A stretch of 64,000 nt of DNA, taken from assembly GCA_910589415.1 (NCBI GenBank), contig OU342630.1:28739867-28803866 (forward strand). The letters are read 5' to 3'. Position numbers and translations under genes: made by a program. Positions 50,772-61,476 of the stretch are shown piece after piece. The notes under the pieces are model-generated. The model was given only the letters and a program-made list of their open reading frames with translations, searched no databases and was not told the origin of the DNA. Each line of letters opens with the position of its first letter. The stretch's first letter is position 1. The stretch is from Malachius bipustulatus. Taxonomy: Eukaryota > Arthropoda > Insecta > Coleoptera > Melyridae.

Positions 50772-52751
50772 ACGATGTAAAAATTGCTACACGTTGATTA
50801 ATTTCTAGATAGTCTGCCAAGGTCATATTTGTTTACGCTGCGTTGTAACGTCGAACATTATGACACTGAAAATGACAGTTAGAATTTGAAGGTTATTAAA
50901 GGGATCAAATGAAAATGTTTGACATTAGGAAGATGCAAAAACAATAAATTTAATAATCGATCACAACATCGCCCTGGCTTTGTTGTCGACTTTTCTATCC
51001 AAAATAATAAACTGATTTTGTTCTGTTTACGTCTGTCAGTTTTAAGAGTTAATTTTTAATTTTATAAAATAAATTAAAAATTATTAGAATTATCTAAAAA
51101 GTTATAGATTATCTTTAAAAGTAAGCAAAATGCCAAAACATATAAGTAAAGGAAGCGCAACAGCAGATGGTGGCAAATTTATTCGAGTACTTTGGAAACG
51201 AATCAATGAATGGGGGCCATTATACCCCTAACATCAGTGAGCAAGGTATGAAAATTATTTTATAGGTTCAAATACTACTGACATCAAGTAATAAATATTA
51301 TGATTTAGAGGGTAGTTGAAGCTCTGAAATTGTCGCTTTGGTACCGTCTCTACATACTCTACATACCGTCCTCAAAGACAAGTATATATTTGAGTACAGC
51401 AAATCTTCTCTTTTGTGCGTCTTAAAGAAAATTGGATTTAAATGGAAAAAAGACAATCCACGTCGAGGTCTCCTGGAATTAGATCACATTATTGTTAAAA
51501 GAGTGAAGTTCCTACGCGCATATGTAGATTACAAAAGAGAAGGCATCTTACCAATAATTTGTGTATATAGACGAAACATGGATCTCTCAAAACGGCACAA
51601 TGGGAAGGTCTTGGCAGGATCAAAACCCACGCAGTGTCAAGAAACTGAACAGAAGACGGAAGGCAAAAGGTGTTTTAAATACTTATAATATAAGTTATAA
51701 TGATGTATAATTATAGGCATTAAATATAATATCATTTATTTTCATTATTTAGGTACATAGTTTTGCATGCAGGTAAGATAAATGGTTTTGTTGATGGGGC
51801 AGAACTGATTTTCTCTTCATCAACAAAAGATCCAGATTATCATGGAGAGATGAATCATGAAAAGTTTACCAAGTGGTTCGAAAACCAGTTAAAGCCAAGT
51901 TACCTTCTGTGATTATTATGGACAATGCGCCTTACCACAGTGCAGTTGAAAATAAACCACCAATTTCTTCTTCAAATAAACAACAAATTGACGAATGCGC
52001 GCAGGAAGAACATTGGTTTCGAGCCTTTTTCGCTGAAAGCTTCAGCTCCTAGACATTGTGAATAAGTATATTTTTGTATTGACTTTATGATTTTTATATA
52101 ACTAAAATGCTTATCGGTTTTACAACAGGAACAAAAGAAACCAAAGCAGTATATAGTGGATTCCTTAGCTAGCTGAACAGTATGGACACAAAATTCTTCG
52201 GCTTCCACTATACCATTGCATTTTTAATCCAATCGAACATGTGTGGGGTATAGCAAAGCCGAACTTCAATAATCGTCCTTTAAGCGATGAGAGTACCGAC
52301 GATATTTCTCTTTGGCGAAATACACATCATACTGGTGTTACGGCAGAAATGTGGAATGTTTTAATTAGGTATTAATTTAAGAAACTGATTATATGGCTCT
52401 GAATATTAAATTATCAATTGTCAAGTTTTGCATTAATTTATAATTATATTATTTGTAATTTGTGTATAACTTTCCAATAAAATGTTCTTTACAAATAGGT
52501 GCTTGTTATTTTTTCATTATAAATACCTTTTATGAATTAACATCATCGTTATATTCAAAAAGAAACCTTAAATTCTTTTTATTTTCAAATAAACAAAAAT
52601 TGTTGGTGATGTAATAAATTATGTCTATTTATTATTCTATGATTCCTCATCCTCATTGCACCTACAAAATTCGAGATCTGACATCACTGCTGAATTTTCA
52701 TGTGACCTTGGTAGACTATCTAGAAATTAATCAACGTGTAGGTTTTTACGT
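50772..52751 (+). mobile_element. DNA transposon with about 45-bp terminal inverted repeats
   Basis: ACACGTTGATTAATTTCTAG, then a TAGTCTGCCAAGGTCA block, at 50789-50826 recurs inverted at 52701-52740 with one or two mismatches. Between them lies a broken DDE transposase gene reading left to right. The outermost bases are uncertain by a few positions, and a target duplication is not evident. Confidence 0.7.
51130..52375 (+). pseudogene. DDE-superfamily transposase with predicted introns, frameshifted
   Basis: Begins MPKHISKGSATADG at 51130. Recognisable blocks are: KKIGFKWKKDNPRRG; IDETWISQNG, holding the first catalytic aspartate; YIVLHAG; IIMDNAPYHSA, holding the second; and LPLYHCIFNPIEHVWG, holding the glutamate. 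This is the DDE endonuclease layout common in beetle and other insect genomes. GT-AG junctions restore the frame at AGCAAG/AGGGTAG (intron about 51247-51309) and at CAAAAG/GTACATA (about 51671-51753); a third is likely near 52067-52128. Single-base shifts before the first and second aspartates and a 4-bp AGCT-type duplication near 52165 disable the gene. Confidence 0.75.
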
Positions 52752-53559
52752 TGAGTTATTTTCGAATGTTTGACACGAAAAATGACGGATAATCTATTTT
52801 TGGTCACAGTTTCTGCGACGGCTCATAAATGAGCGTTACGCGTCCCCACTGTTTTCTTTTTCTTTTTTCAAGGGTTCAGTATGTTGAGGTAGTGAACGTG
52901 AAATTATCATGGAAAACGCCACAAGATCTTTATAACAGAACCTGAGCATCCAGGAATTGACAAAAAAATTACACCAACAGCCAGGTCATCCAGCAGACCT
53001 CTACTCTCTTCGTCATGATCTCTACTCGTCTTTGATCTCAGTAGTTCGTCGGACTTAGCAAGCAACTGTCCAAAAGGCTACCTTGTGTAGCTTCCAGATA
53101 AACTGCTTGCAAATTTGCTGGCTACTCCATAATTTGACGAACAGAGTAGATAACTACATTTTCTACATTTTTTTTTACATAATTACATACATTTTTTGAG
53201 CATGGGAACAGAGAACTTAGACTGCACCTTCTCGCTAACAGTTTTAAAGAAGAACTTCTTGTTGGTGGCGAACCCACGCCGTTTTAGAAATGTGTTTTGG
53301 CTTTAGTGATAGCACAAGACAAAATTGCGGGTACTGTATTGTCTTGTGATGACAGGGTCGAGGCCTTGGCTATTCTTTTCCACAGCTCTTTATCTGTTGA
53401 TCCACACAGAAGGGTCAAAGACCGATCAAGGGAATAGAGCCGGCATATAGGTACAATGAGCTGGACAATACTCAATACAGCATATATCTTGGGTAGTAGG
53501 CAACTGTATTTCAATCCATGCGTATGCCATACTACATTGCGTAAAATAAAACAACAAGA
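52752..53559. other. Unassigned; possible decayed LINE sequence
   Basis: GC-richer from about 52900. A 76-codon minus-strand ORF (53284-53514) has no recognised motif. The next region is a LINE remnant, so this could be a diverged part of it. Confidence 0.35.
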
Positions 53560-54470
53560 GGGTCTATAGGAATAGGCGGATCAACATATTGACAGACAGT
53601 CAGGCGGTTCTAAGGACTACAGAAAGCTCCAAGATAACGTCCAGACTACTGTGGGAATGCCCTGAAAACCTCGAAAGCCTGGAAGGATGCAACAAAGTAA
53701 GCTTGATGTGGGTGCTAGGACACAGCGCGGTATCATAGGCAATGAAAAGCCGACGAGCTGGCAAGAAATGGATCCTTGACGAAATCTATTGGCCCAGAAC
53801 CGGCCCTGGAAGTACCAAAGAGTACAGAACGGGGCCAAGTAATAAAAATAAATAAATATTGTATGGGTGTGGTAAAGCCCAAGTGTCAGAAGTTTTCAAG
53901 TAGCCTCAAGGGCCTTTGAAGTAACCTAACGACTGTTGTGGAGCAGGCGGGACCACCTTTTTAACGTACCTACCGGAGCACGATCGGTCGCGGTAATCTT
54001 TTACCACTACAGTTGGTCACCCATCCAAGTAGGGACCAAACCAAGCCTTGCTGCACTTTAGAGATCGTTTGACCGAAACACTAACCGTTTGGCTATTGTA
54101 GCCGATTTAATTTAGCCAAGTTAATAACATGGGTTAAGAAAAAACACAAAAAAATATCGGGATAAAAGGACCCACCATCAACATGGGAAAGTCTTCATCA
54201 AGAGACCCATAAAGAAGACAACTGAAGAACTACTATTATTACTTAGTAGGAATCAGTTACATATCACAGTGGGATTACTAACGGGACATATTGCCCTAAA
54301 AGAACACTTAAATAAAATCGAACTGTTCAATGTAGACCTAAACTGCCGAGAATGCAGCAAGGCCCAAGAGACAGCTAAACATGTCCTGTGCGAATGCGAA
54401 ACTCTGGACCGCAGAAGACAGGAAATATGCGGACAACCAAAAATGAGCCCGGAAAATGGAAAATAGTTAT
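53560..54470 (+). pseudogene. R1/Jockey-type LINE remnant: RNase H and C-terminal zinc knuckle, interrupted by a SINE
   Basis: INILTDSQAVLRT and SKITSRLLWECPENLESL at about 53575-53680 match the RNase H domain that follows RT in R1/Jockey-group LINEs, and MWVLGHSA matches its later histidine block (usually WVPGHSGI). After the SINE, LLTGHIALKEHL and CRECSKAQETAKHVLCECE (about 54275-54410) match the C-terminal CCHC-like region. Frameshifts are present in the RNase H part. The upstream RT and endonuclease domains are not recognisable. Confidence 0.8.
53846..54114 (-). repeat. SINE with a 5S rRNA-like segment, inserted in the LINE remnant
   Basis: On the minus strand, GTGCAGCAAGGCTTGG, then CTACTTGGATGGGTGACC, resembles the internal promoter part of 5S rRNA (AAGCAG, then TACTTGGATGGGTGACC). 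The 3' tail is A/T-rich (TTTATTTATT). GCCAAGTAATAA (53834-53845) and GCCAAGTTAATAA (54115-54127) flank it as a target duplication. The head could also be tRNA-derived, as related words occur in several insect SINEs. Confidence 0.65.
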
Positions 54471-54922
54471 TTATGTATCAAACCTCATGGCCGAAATAAC
54501 GTGCAGTAACTAAAAAAGAAATTTCGGAGAAACGACAAGCATAAACTTACGTTTGGAGGAACATTTTCACTGACTTGAAGCGGCAAAGAGATAATGTTCC
54601 TTCAAATGTAAGTTTCTGCTTGCCTTTCTCCAAAATTGCTTTATAGTAATGTCAGTTACTGCACGTTATTTCAGCCAAGAGAGCGCTCGAGAGACATACG
54701 GGTACAGCACTTCTTAGACAGCTTATTGAAATAAGCGAAAAAAACAAATAAAAATCATAAAAATGATGCAAGGAAATTTTTAATTTACTGCAAAGTTGAT
54801 TGTTGCTACGGAAACAAATATAAGATTTATACTACCTAAAATAAGATGATACAACAGTGAACTAAATAGCTGTCGCTCTAGGTCGCGAAATACTTCGCAC
54901 TTCGCGCACACTGCCGAGTATA
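54471..54922. other. Unassigned DNA
   Basis: A short inverted pair built on ACTTACGTTTGGAGGAACAT and its partner lies at about 54545-54615. Nothing else recognised. Confidence 0.4.
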
Positions 54923-55806
54923 CAGAGTGTCCCAGCTTATTCGAAGCGGTCTCTGTAGGCCAAACGATGGATTTTTTCCAAAATAATTTTGCAAATTCAA
55001 ATATAGAATCACAATGGCCATAACTTAAAATTATTTTGGAGTATACAGAGTGTCCCATATGACAGTGGCATATCAAAGTTATGTTTTTTTAAATAGAATG
55101 CTCCTATGTTATTGCATTTTTAGATTGTCTGAGAAGAGAAAATAAGATTGGCTTATACAGTTGGTGTGTAAATTCAGAAGTTTTTGAGTTATAAACAAGT
55201 GAAAATCGTCATTTTTCAAGTTCAAGGCCCTGTACAACGAAAACGGCTGAAAATAGAGAAAAACGGCTTACATGTCCCTATTTTAAGTATTCATGTACTT
55301 ACTATCCTATGATGTAGATGAAATGTTTATACAGGGTGATAAAAAATTGGAAAAATTCTGAGATTTCTCCACGCGTCGCCAAATAAAAAAATCAAAGAAA
55401 GTACAAATGTTTCTGTACCATAGGATAGTACATAAAAAGTTAAAATAGGGACATGTAAGCCGTTTTTCTCTATCTTGAGCCGTTTTCGTTGTACAGGGCC
55501 TTGAACTTGAAAAATGACGATTTTCACTTGTTTATAACTCAAAAACTTCTGAATTTACACACCAACTGTATAAGTCAATCTTATTTTCTCTTCTCAGACA
55601 ATCTAAAAATGCAATAACATAGGAGCATTCCATTTAAAAAAACATAACTTTGATGTGCCATTGTCATATTATGGGACACTCTGTATACTTCAAAATAATT
55701 TTAAATTATGACCATTGTGATTCTGTACTTAAATTTTCAAAAAGTTTTTTGAAAAAGTCTATCGTTTGACCTACAGAGACCGCTTCGAATAAGCTGGGAC
55801 ACCCTG
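54923..55806. mobile_element. Composite palindrome A (outer arms plus 638-bp core)
   Basis: The outer ends read CAGAGTGTCCCAGC and GCTGGGACACCCTG with TA on both sides. The outer arms of about 123 bp are inverted copies. The core, 55046-55683, is itself bounded by CAGAGTGTCCC and GGGACACTCTG plus TA. The core sits exactly at the TA that would be the symmetry centre of the outer arms. Confidence 0.85.
55046..55683 (-). mobile_element. 638-bp palindromic core element, copy 1
   Basis: Same length and clearly homologous to 59519-60156, in the opposite orientation. Contains the shared words CAAGTGAAAATCGTCATTTT and CATGTCCCTATTTT. The matching 71-codon ORFs in both copies lie across the centre and reflect DNA similarity. 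They have no known domain. Confidence 0.85.
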
Positions 55807-55889
55807 TATATGAATAATGTGCCATTTTTCATTCGCATATTGATGAAAAAATGTCAACATTATTTGAAGACTGTCTAAAAAATAGTATA

Positions 55890-56275
55890 CAGGGTGGGCC
55901 ATCTAAAAGGTAACAAGCCTTATAATTTGGAAAGTGAAGATGTATGCGAAAAACGCCGAAACAGGTCGATTTTGTTATCGGGGGGGGACATATTTTTGTG
56001 ACAAATTTAACTACCAAAGTTCACCCCCTTGACAGGGGTAGCTACCCCTTTGCTTATCATCATAGGGAACAGATATCTAGTGACACATCATTTGAAAGCT
56101 ACTTGAATTCTCTTTACAACGATATTCAACATTTTGGGTTTCGCTTACATACAGGGTGGTCCAACGAAAACGTAACTCGCCCTTATAACTTGGAAACTGA
56201 AGATGTACGCGAAAAACACCGAAACAGGTCGATTTTGTTACCAAAGTAGGCATATTTTCGTGATATTTAACTTTT
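55890..56275 (+). repeat. Two direct copies of a CAGGGTGG arm
   Basis: CAGGGTGGGCCA at 55890 and CAGGGTGGTCCA at 56152 start similar stretches (both with CCGAAACAGGTCGATTTTGT). The first is followed by extra sequence up to the second. No inverted partner was seen, so these are arms of elements that lost their other halves. Confidence 0.65.
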
Positions 56276-56777
56276 ATAGATTAGACTATTCTGTGCTCGA
56301 CCTGTAATATGCTCACCGACTGAGAGACGGATGTTACTTATAAAGTGAAAAAAAGTATGTATGCTTCTATTGTCCATTCTGTATCGAAATTGATTACAAT
56401 TCTTCTAACGCACTCTTTCTTCTGGCTTCAATCGGTTTAGTACCAGGCGCCAACATGAGTTTCGGCCTCTGACGCGGAACCGATCGGCGATTCCGAGTTG
56501 GGCCAAATTACCTAAGTGACCCTTCGACTCTACTATAGGGGCGCCTTATAGTCCTGGAGCTCAGTTGAGCCATGGCATTTCTAAATACCGTTGAAGTCAT
56601 TGGAGACTTGGTTGATTATTATCCGTGTTATTTGCATGCTCTTGTATGGCTACGTTGCCCGATTTTACAGAAATTCCGATTTTCTACATTCTCGTTACAA
56701 TTAATTATTATTGTGACGATAATAGGTACCTACATATATGTATAAGGAACGATCGAAAAATGATATAGGTAGGGGTA
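56276..56777. other. Unassigned DNA
   Basis: GC-richer at 56440-56590. Nothing recognised. Confidence 0.4.
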
Positions 56778-56921
56778 ATGTTGCACTTTTGAGTCACCGG
56801 TAAGTCAGATCTTAGGTAAGGGAAGGTTTTTTTTTTTATTTTAGGGACATTTGAAGGAAAAAAAACCTACCCTGACCAAAGACCTGACTTACCGATGACG
56901 GTAAAGTGCAACATGGCCATA
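56778..56921. mobile_element. Short hairpin MITE
   Basis: TGTTGCACTTT, CGGTAAGTCAG and AAGG blocks on the left pair with their inverses on the right around a T/A-rich centre, giving about 60-bp arms. The ends are not sharply defined. Confidence 0.6.
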
Positions 56922-56941
56922 GGTAGGTACGCTATGGTATA

Positions 56942-59233
56942 CAGACTGTCCGTTTTTCGCGTGCCACTATGGGGATCTCGCTTATCTTAAGAGATACGAA
57001 GTTGGTTAAATTAGGGCAAAGTAGCGTATTTTTGCGCTGATTGATAATCTGAAAAGAAATTTGAGCTGTCACTATTAGTTGTCAAAATATAAAAAAAAAC
57101 TGAAGTTTTCAATTTTTGTTTTTATTTTTTTATTCAAAAACCAATCAAGCAAGCCATTTTTAACTGAAACATTTTTGAGACACTTTTCAACAAGGAACCC
57201 AAAAATAATTTTACAATAGCTCTAGCACTTGAGATAGAAGAAAATCGATGGTCAGCTTTGTTTTTTCTTATGGGCGCCATATTGGATTTTTTCATTTTTA
57301 GATTACGTTAATTTTTCTCTTTACGACGATGTATCACACATGTTATTTTATTATTGAATGTTTGGCGAAAATAAAATTTCTCATCTTGTGTGCAGAGTGC
57401 TTTGAAAAAATGTCAAGGGTCTTTTGTTTTCAACAAAACTTTGACGATTCAACCAGTAGTCTGCGTCGACATTGAATTATTAATCGAGAAAAAAGCCACT
57501 TTTCAAATAAAATTATTAATTAAACAATGGTTAAAAGACGAATAAATTAACAACAGGTAATGTCACAGCATGTGTTCAAAAATCCCCCCTTGTAATTGCA
57601 AGCACAATTGCACCCTTTTCCTAAGATTCGATACAGTTCTCAACACGTCTCTCCTTCTAATGCCGTGCCTGAGTGTGGTAACAATTCGTTGTCGAAGTTC
57701 ATCGACGTCGGCTGGCAATGTTTTATAAATCTTATTTTTCATTGTCCCCCACAAAAAATAGTCCAATGGGGACAAGTCAGGTGACCGTGCTAGCCAGCGT
57801 TCGTCGCCATTATTTGCAATTACTTGGTTCTTGGTTGGGAAACATTTCTGACAAGAATTCTCTCACCCTACCAGCATTATGAGGCGGCGCCCCTCCTGAT
57901 GGAACCAGATCGTATTCAAACGATTAAGAGGCAAGTTTTCGAGAAAATCTGTTGAAAATGTCCTCAAAAAATTTAGGTAGAGATCAGCATTCAAATTATC
58001 CTCGTAGATGTATGGACCTATAATTGTATCGCCTAATAATCCGACCCACACATTAAGACCAAAACGAATTTGTGGTCGACGTTCTTGGAATCGATGCGGG
58101 TTGTCAATCGACCAGTAATGTTAGTTGTGACGATTGAACATTCCTGCATTTGTGAATTTGGATTCATCGGACCATATCACGTCATTAAGAAATTCGGGTT
58201 TTCTTGAATACGATTATTCAAGAACGTGCAAATGGCTACCCGCCGTTCACGATTCCCGAGGTGAAGTGTTTGAGAAATACGAACTTTCCAAGGACGAAAT
58301 TTATGTTTTCTCAACGTTCTCCAAACAGTTTGATGCGACGGTAAATCCAGCTGAACTGCAACTTCCCTTGTAGAGACAGATGGATTGTCTTGCACCTAAT
58401 TTAGAATTAATTATAAACATTTTGATATCGAAATCATGAAAAATCCTTACCACTTGCAAAATTTCTTGCTGATGTTCATTGGGCCTATCGCCATATCGTC
58501 TAGGTTTTTTGAACGAACCATATTGGCCCAAGTTTTTGTGCAGCAGAGAAAAATATCTCAAAGACGGTTGTTGCCGCTCTGGATAACGGCGCAAATACGT
58601 TTTTGCGGTGATGTAGGCATTTAGGTGCAAAGTGTAATAAATTTGTAGCATTATCTCTTTGTTCTTCACTTGAAAAGGGCATTTTCGCGTTATAAACGTA
58701 ACGACAACACTAATACAAGATACAAACTGTCAAAGTTTTGTTGAAAACAAAAGACCCTTGACATTTTTTCAAAGCACTCTGCACACAAGATGAGAAATTT
58801 TATTTTCGCCAAACATTCAATAATGAAATAACATGTGTGATACATCGTTGTAAAGAGAAAAAGTAACGTAATCTAAAAATGGAAAAATCCAATATGGCGC
58901 CCATAAGAAAAAACAAAGCTGACCTTCCATTTTTTTCTATCTCAAGTGCTAGAGCTATTGTAAAATTATTTTTGGGTTCCTTGTTGAAAAGTGTCTTAAG
59001 AATGTTTCAGTTACAAATGGCTTGCTTGATTGGTTTTTGAATAAAAAAATAAAAACAAAAATTGAAAATTTAAGTTTTTCTTAAATATTTTGACAACTAA
59101 TAGTGACAGCTCAAATTTCTTTTCAGATTATCAATGAGTGCAACAATACGCTACTTTGCCCTAATTTAACCAACTTCGTATCTCTTAAGATAAGCGAGAT
59201 CCCCATAGTGGCACGCGAAAAACGGACAGTCTA
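56942..59233 (-). mobile_element. Mariner-type transposon with 505-bp terminal inverted repeats
   Basis: The terminal repeats are 56942-57445 and 58729-59233, starting CAGACTGTCCG at the left and TAGACTGTCCG, read inwards, at the right. TA duplications are at 56940-56941 and 59234-59235. The enclosed gene on the minus strand is a transposase of the IS630/Tc1/mariner superfamily. The terminal repeats are far longer than the usual 20-30 bp of mariner elements. Their tip resembles the CAGGGTGTCC ends of the palindromic elements around it. Confidence 0.88.
57563..58682 (-). pseudogene. Mariner-type transposase, frameshifted, with one predicted intron
   Basis: Starts MPFSSEEQRD at 58682, where a frameshift soon leads to the frame carrying YLRRYPERQQPS and RRYGDRPNEHQQEIL. 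A 55-nt GT-AG intron (58396-58450) joins it in phase 0 to QDNPSVSTREVAVQL and the second helix-turn-helix part. The first catalytic aspartate lies in SDESKF at about 58165, in a different frame. At the second site the gene reads FHQEG, where one missing base destroys the expected QDGAPPHN block. The third lies in RSPDLSPLDYFLWG at about 57770. The C-terminus is intact to 57563. At least four disruptions make it inactive. Confidence 0.82.
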
Positions 59234-59394
59234 TACACCTGCTACTACCTACTCGACTTCAATTATTATTGATGATAAATTGATTAAGTATTTCTATCCG
59301 ATCTACTAAAAGCACTACTTCTTCTTTGATGAGACGGGTTTAGTGTCGAACAAGTAGCAGAGTTATTCAAAATAAATCTGGCAACACTGCTATA

Positions 59395-60280
59395 CAGAGT
59401 TATTCACGGTATACGCCACGGAAGATTATGGCCGTGTCTCTGGATTTTAGGATCTTTTTATTTTTGGAGTGGATAGAGATCCGGCAGAGGTACGTTTTAA
59501 AATTATATTCATAATGTACAGGGTGTCCCAAAAGCATGAAACATATCAAAGTTATGTTTTTTTTAAAAGGAATGCTCCTATGTTATTGCATTTTTAGATT
59601 GTCTGAGAAGAAAAAATAAGATTGGTTTTTACAGTTGGTGTTTAAATTTAGAAGTTTTTGAGTTATAAACAAGTGAAAATCGTCATTTTTCAAGTTCAAG
59701 GCCCTGTACAACGAAAACGGTTCAAGATAGAGAAAAACGGCTTGCATGTCCCTATTTTTACTTTTCATGTACTATTCTATGGTATAGAAACATTTGCTCT
59801 TTCTTTGATTTATTTATTTGTCAACGCGTGGAGCAATCTCAGAATTTTTCAAATTTTTTATCACCCTGTATAAACATTTCATCTACATCATTGGATAGTA
59901 CATAAAAAGTTAAAATAGGGACATGTAAGCCGTTTTTCTCTATCTTAAGCCGTATTCCTTGTACAGGGCCTTGAACTTGAAAAATGACGATTTTCAGTTT
60001 TCACTTGCTTATAACTCACAAACTTCTGAATTTAAACACCAACTGTAAAAGTCAATCTTCTTTCTTCTTCCCAGGCAATCTAAAAATGCAATAACATAGG
60101 AGCATTCCATTTAAAAAAACATAACTTTGATATGTTTCATGCTTTTGGGACACCTGTACATTGTGAATATAATTTTAAAACGTACCTCTGCCGGGTCTCT
60201 ATCCACTCCAAAAATAAAAAGATCCTAAAATCCAGAGACACGGCTATAAACTTCCGTGGCGTATACCGTGAATAACCCTG
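59395..60280. mobile_element. Composite palindrome B (outer arms plus 638-bp core)
   Basis: The outer ends read CAGAGTTATTCACGG and CCGTGAATAACCCTG with TA on both sides. The outer arms of about 123 bp (including AAAATAAAAAGATCC and its inverse) are unrelated to those of composite A. The core at 59519-60156 is the same element as in composite A and lies at the central TA. Confidence 0.85.
59519..60156 (+). mobile_element. 638-bp palindromic core element, copy 2
   Basis: Begins CAGGGTGTCCCAAAAG and ends CTTTTGGGACACCTG, flanked by TA. Homologous to 55046-55683 in the opposite orientation. Confidence 0.85.
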
Positions 60281-60677
60281 TATATACAGGGTGTCTTGCT
60301 AAGTCTGGCCACCGGCCATATCTCGGAAACTAATGGGCCTATAACCTCAAAATAAAAAATTTTTAGACATAAGTGATCACGAGAAATTCAATGAAAATAT
60401 TTTCAAGATGGCCGCACTTCCGGAAATACCGGAAGTTGACACCTACTTCGTTATTTTAACGGAAACACCCTGTAAAATATTATATTTTTTAAATGTCTGA
60501 AGAAATCGAATACAGGTGGTTTTCACCATTGGAATTTAGATTGAGCGGTTTATGAGTTATAAACAAGTGAAAATCGAAAATTTTCAACTTCAAAGCAGTC
60601 TAGAACTAGAACGGCTCAAGATATCTAAAAACAGTTTACATGTCCCTATCCTAACTTTCCATGTTTTATCCCACTAT

Positions 60678-60841
60678 GCCCGTATTCATCAATAAATATA
60701 ACCCCTGGGGTTATATTTTGGAACATGTCATTGGTTTAAAATTCGTAGCGTTCGTAGGGTTTGAGTATTAGACCAATCAGCGGCCAGAAAATTCAAAATA
60801 TAACCCCAGAGTGATATTTTGAAGTTTGATGAATACGGACA
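60678..60841 (+). mobile_element. 164-bp MITE in the left arm, target TAT
   Basis: Starts GCCCGTATTCATC and ends GATGAATACGGACA, with TAT at 60675-60677 and 60842-60844. The homologous uninterrupted site is seen at about 47828. The tip is related to the MITE at 1208-1356. Confidence 0.8.
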
Positions 60842-60920
60842 TATGTGTAGTAAATTTTAATACAGGGTGATGAAAATTATCCGATTTTTCATCACCCTGT
60901 ATTAAAATTTAAACCACATA

Positions 60921-61085
60921 GGCCCGTATTCATCAATAAATATAACCCCTGGGGTTATATTTTGGAAGATGTCATTGGTTTAAAATTCGTAGCGTTCGTA
61001 GGGTTTGAGCATTAGACCAATCAGCTGTCAGAAAATTCAAAATATAACCCCAGGGTTATATTTTGAAGTTTGATGAATACGGACA
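60921..61085 (+). mobile_element. 165-bp MITE in the right arm, target ATA
   Basis: Nearly identical to 60678-60841 and in the same direction. ATA lies at 60918-60920 and 61086-61088. The uninterrupted site is seen at about 47920. Confidence 0.8.
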
Positions 61086-61476
61086 ATAGTAGAGTACTAT
61101 GTCAAAAGTTAAGATAGGGACATGTAAACCGTTTTTAGATATCTTGAGTCGTTCTAGTTCTAGACTGCTTTGAAGTTGAAAATTTTCGATTTTCACTTGT
61201 TTATAACTCATAAACCGCTCAATCTAAATTACAATGGTGAAAACCACCTGTATTCGATTTCTTCAGACATTTAAAAAATATAATATTTTACAGGGTGTTT
61301 CCGTTAAAATAACGAAGTAGGTGTCAACTTCCGGTATTTCCGGAAGTGCGGCCATCTTGAAAATATTTTCATTGAATTTCTCGTGATCACTTATGTCTGG
61401 AAATTTTTTATTTTGAGGTTATAGGCCCATTAGTTTCCGAGATATGGCCGGTGGCCAGCCTTAAGCAGACATCCTG

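Larger units (their letters stand above)
60287..61476. mobile_element. 1190-bp palindromic element, best copy of its family
   Basis: The ends read CAGGGTGTCTTGC and, at the right, the diverged inverse CAGACATCCTG, with TA on both sides. Further CTG-TA boundaries lie at about 60472 and, in mirror, at 61290. A 37-bp miniature (60863-60899, CAGGGTGATGAAAA and its inverse, TA on both sides) marks the centre. The arms are interrupted by two 165-bp MITEs. Other copies: 29917-30283 and 41792-41901 with 47553-48309. Confidence 0.85.

Noticed and set aside
55327..59873. Matching 71-codon ORFs at 55327-55542 (minus) and 59658-59873 (plus)
   Set aside because: They lie in the two copies of the 638-bp core; no domain, and the conservation follows the DNA repeat.
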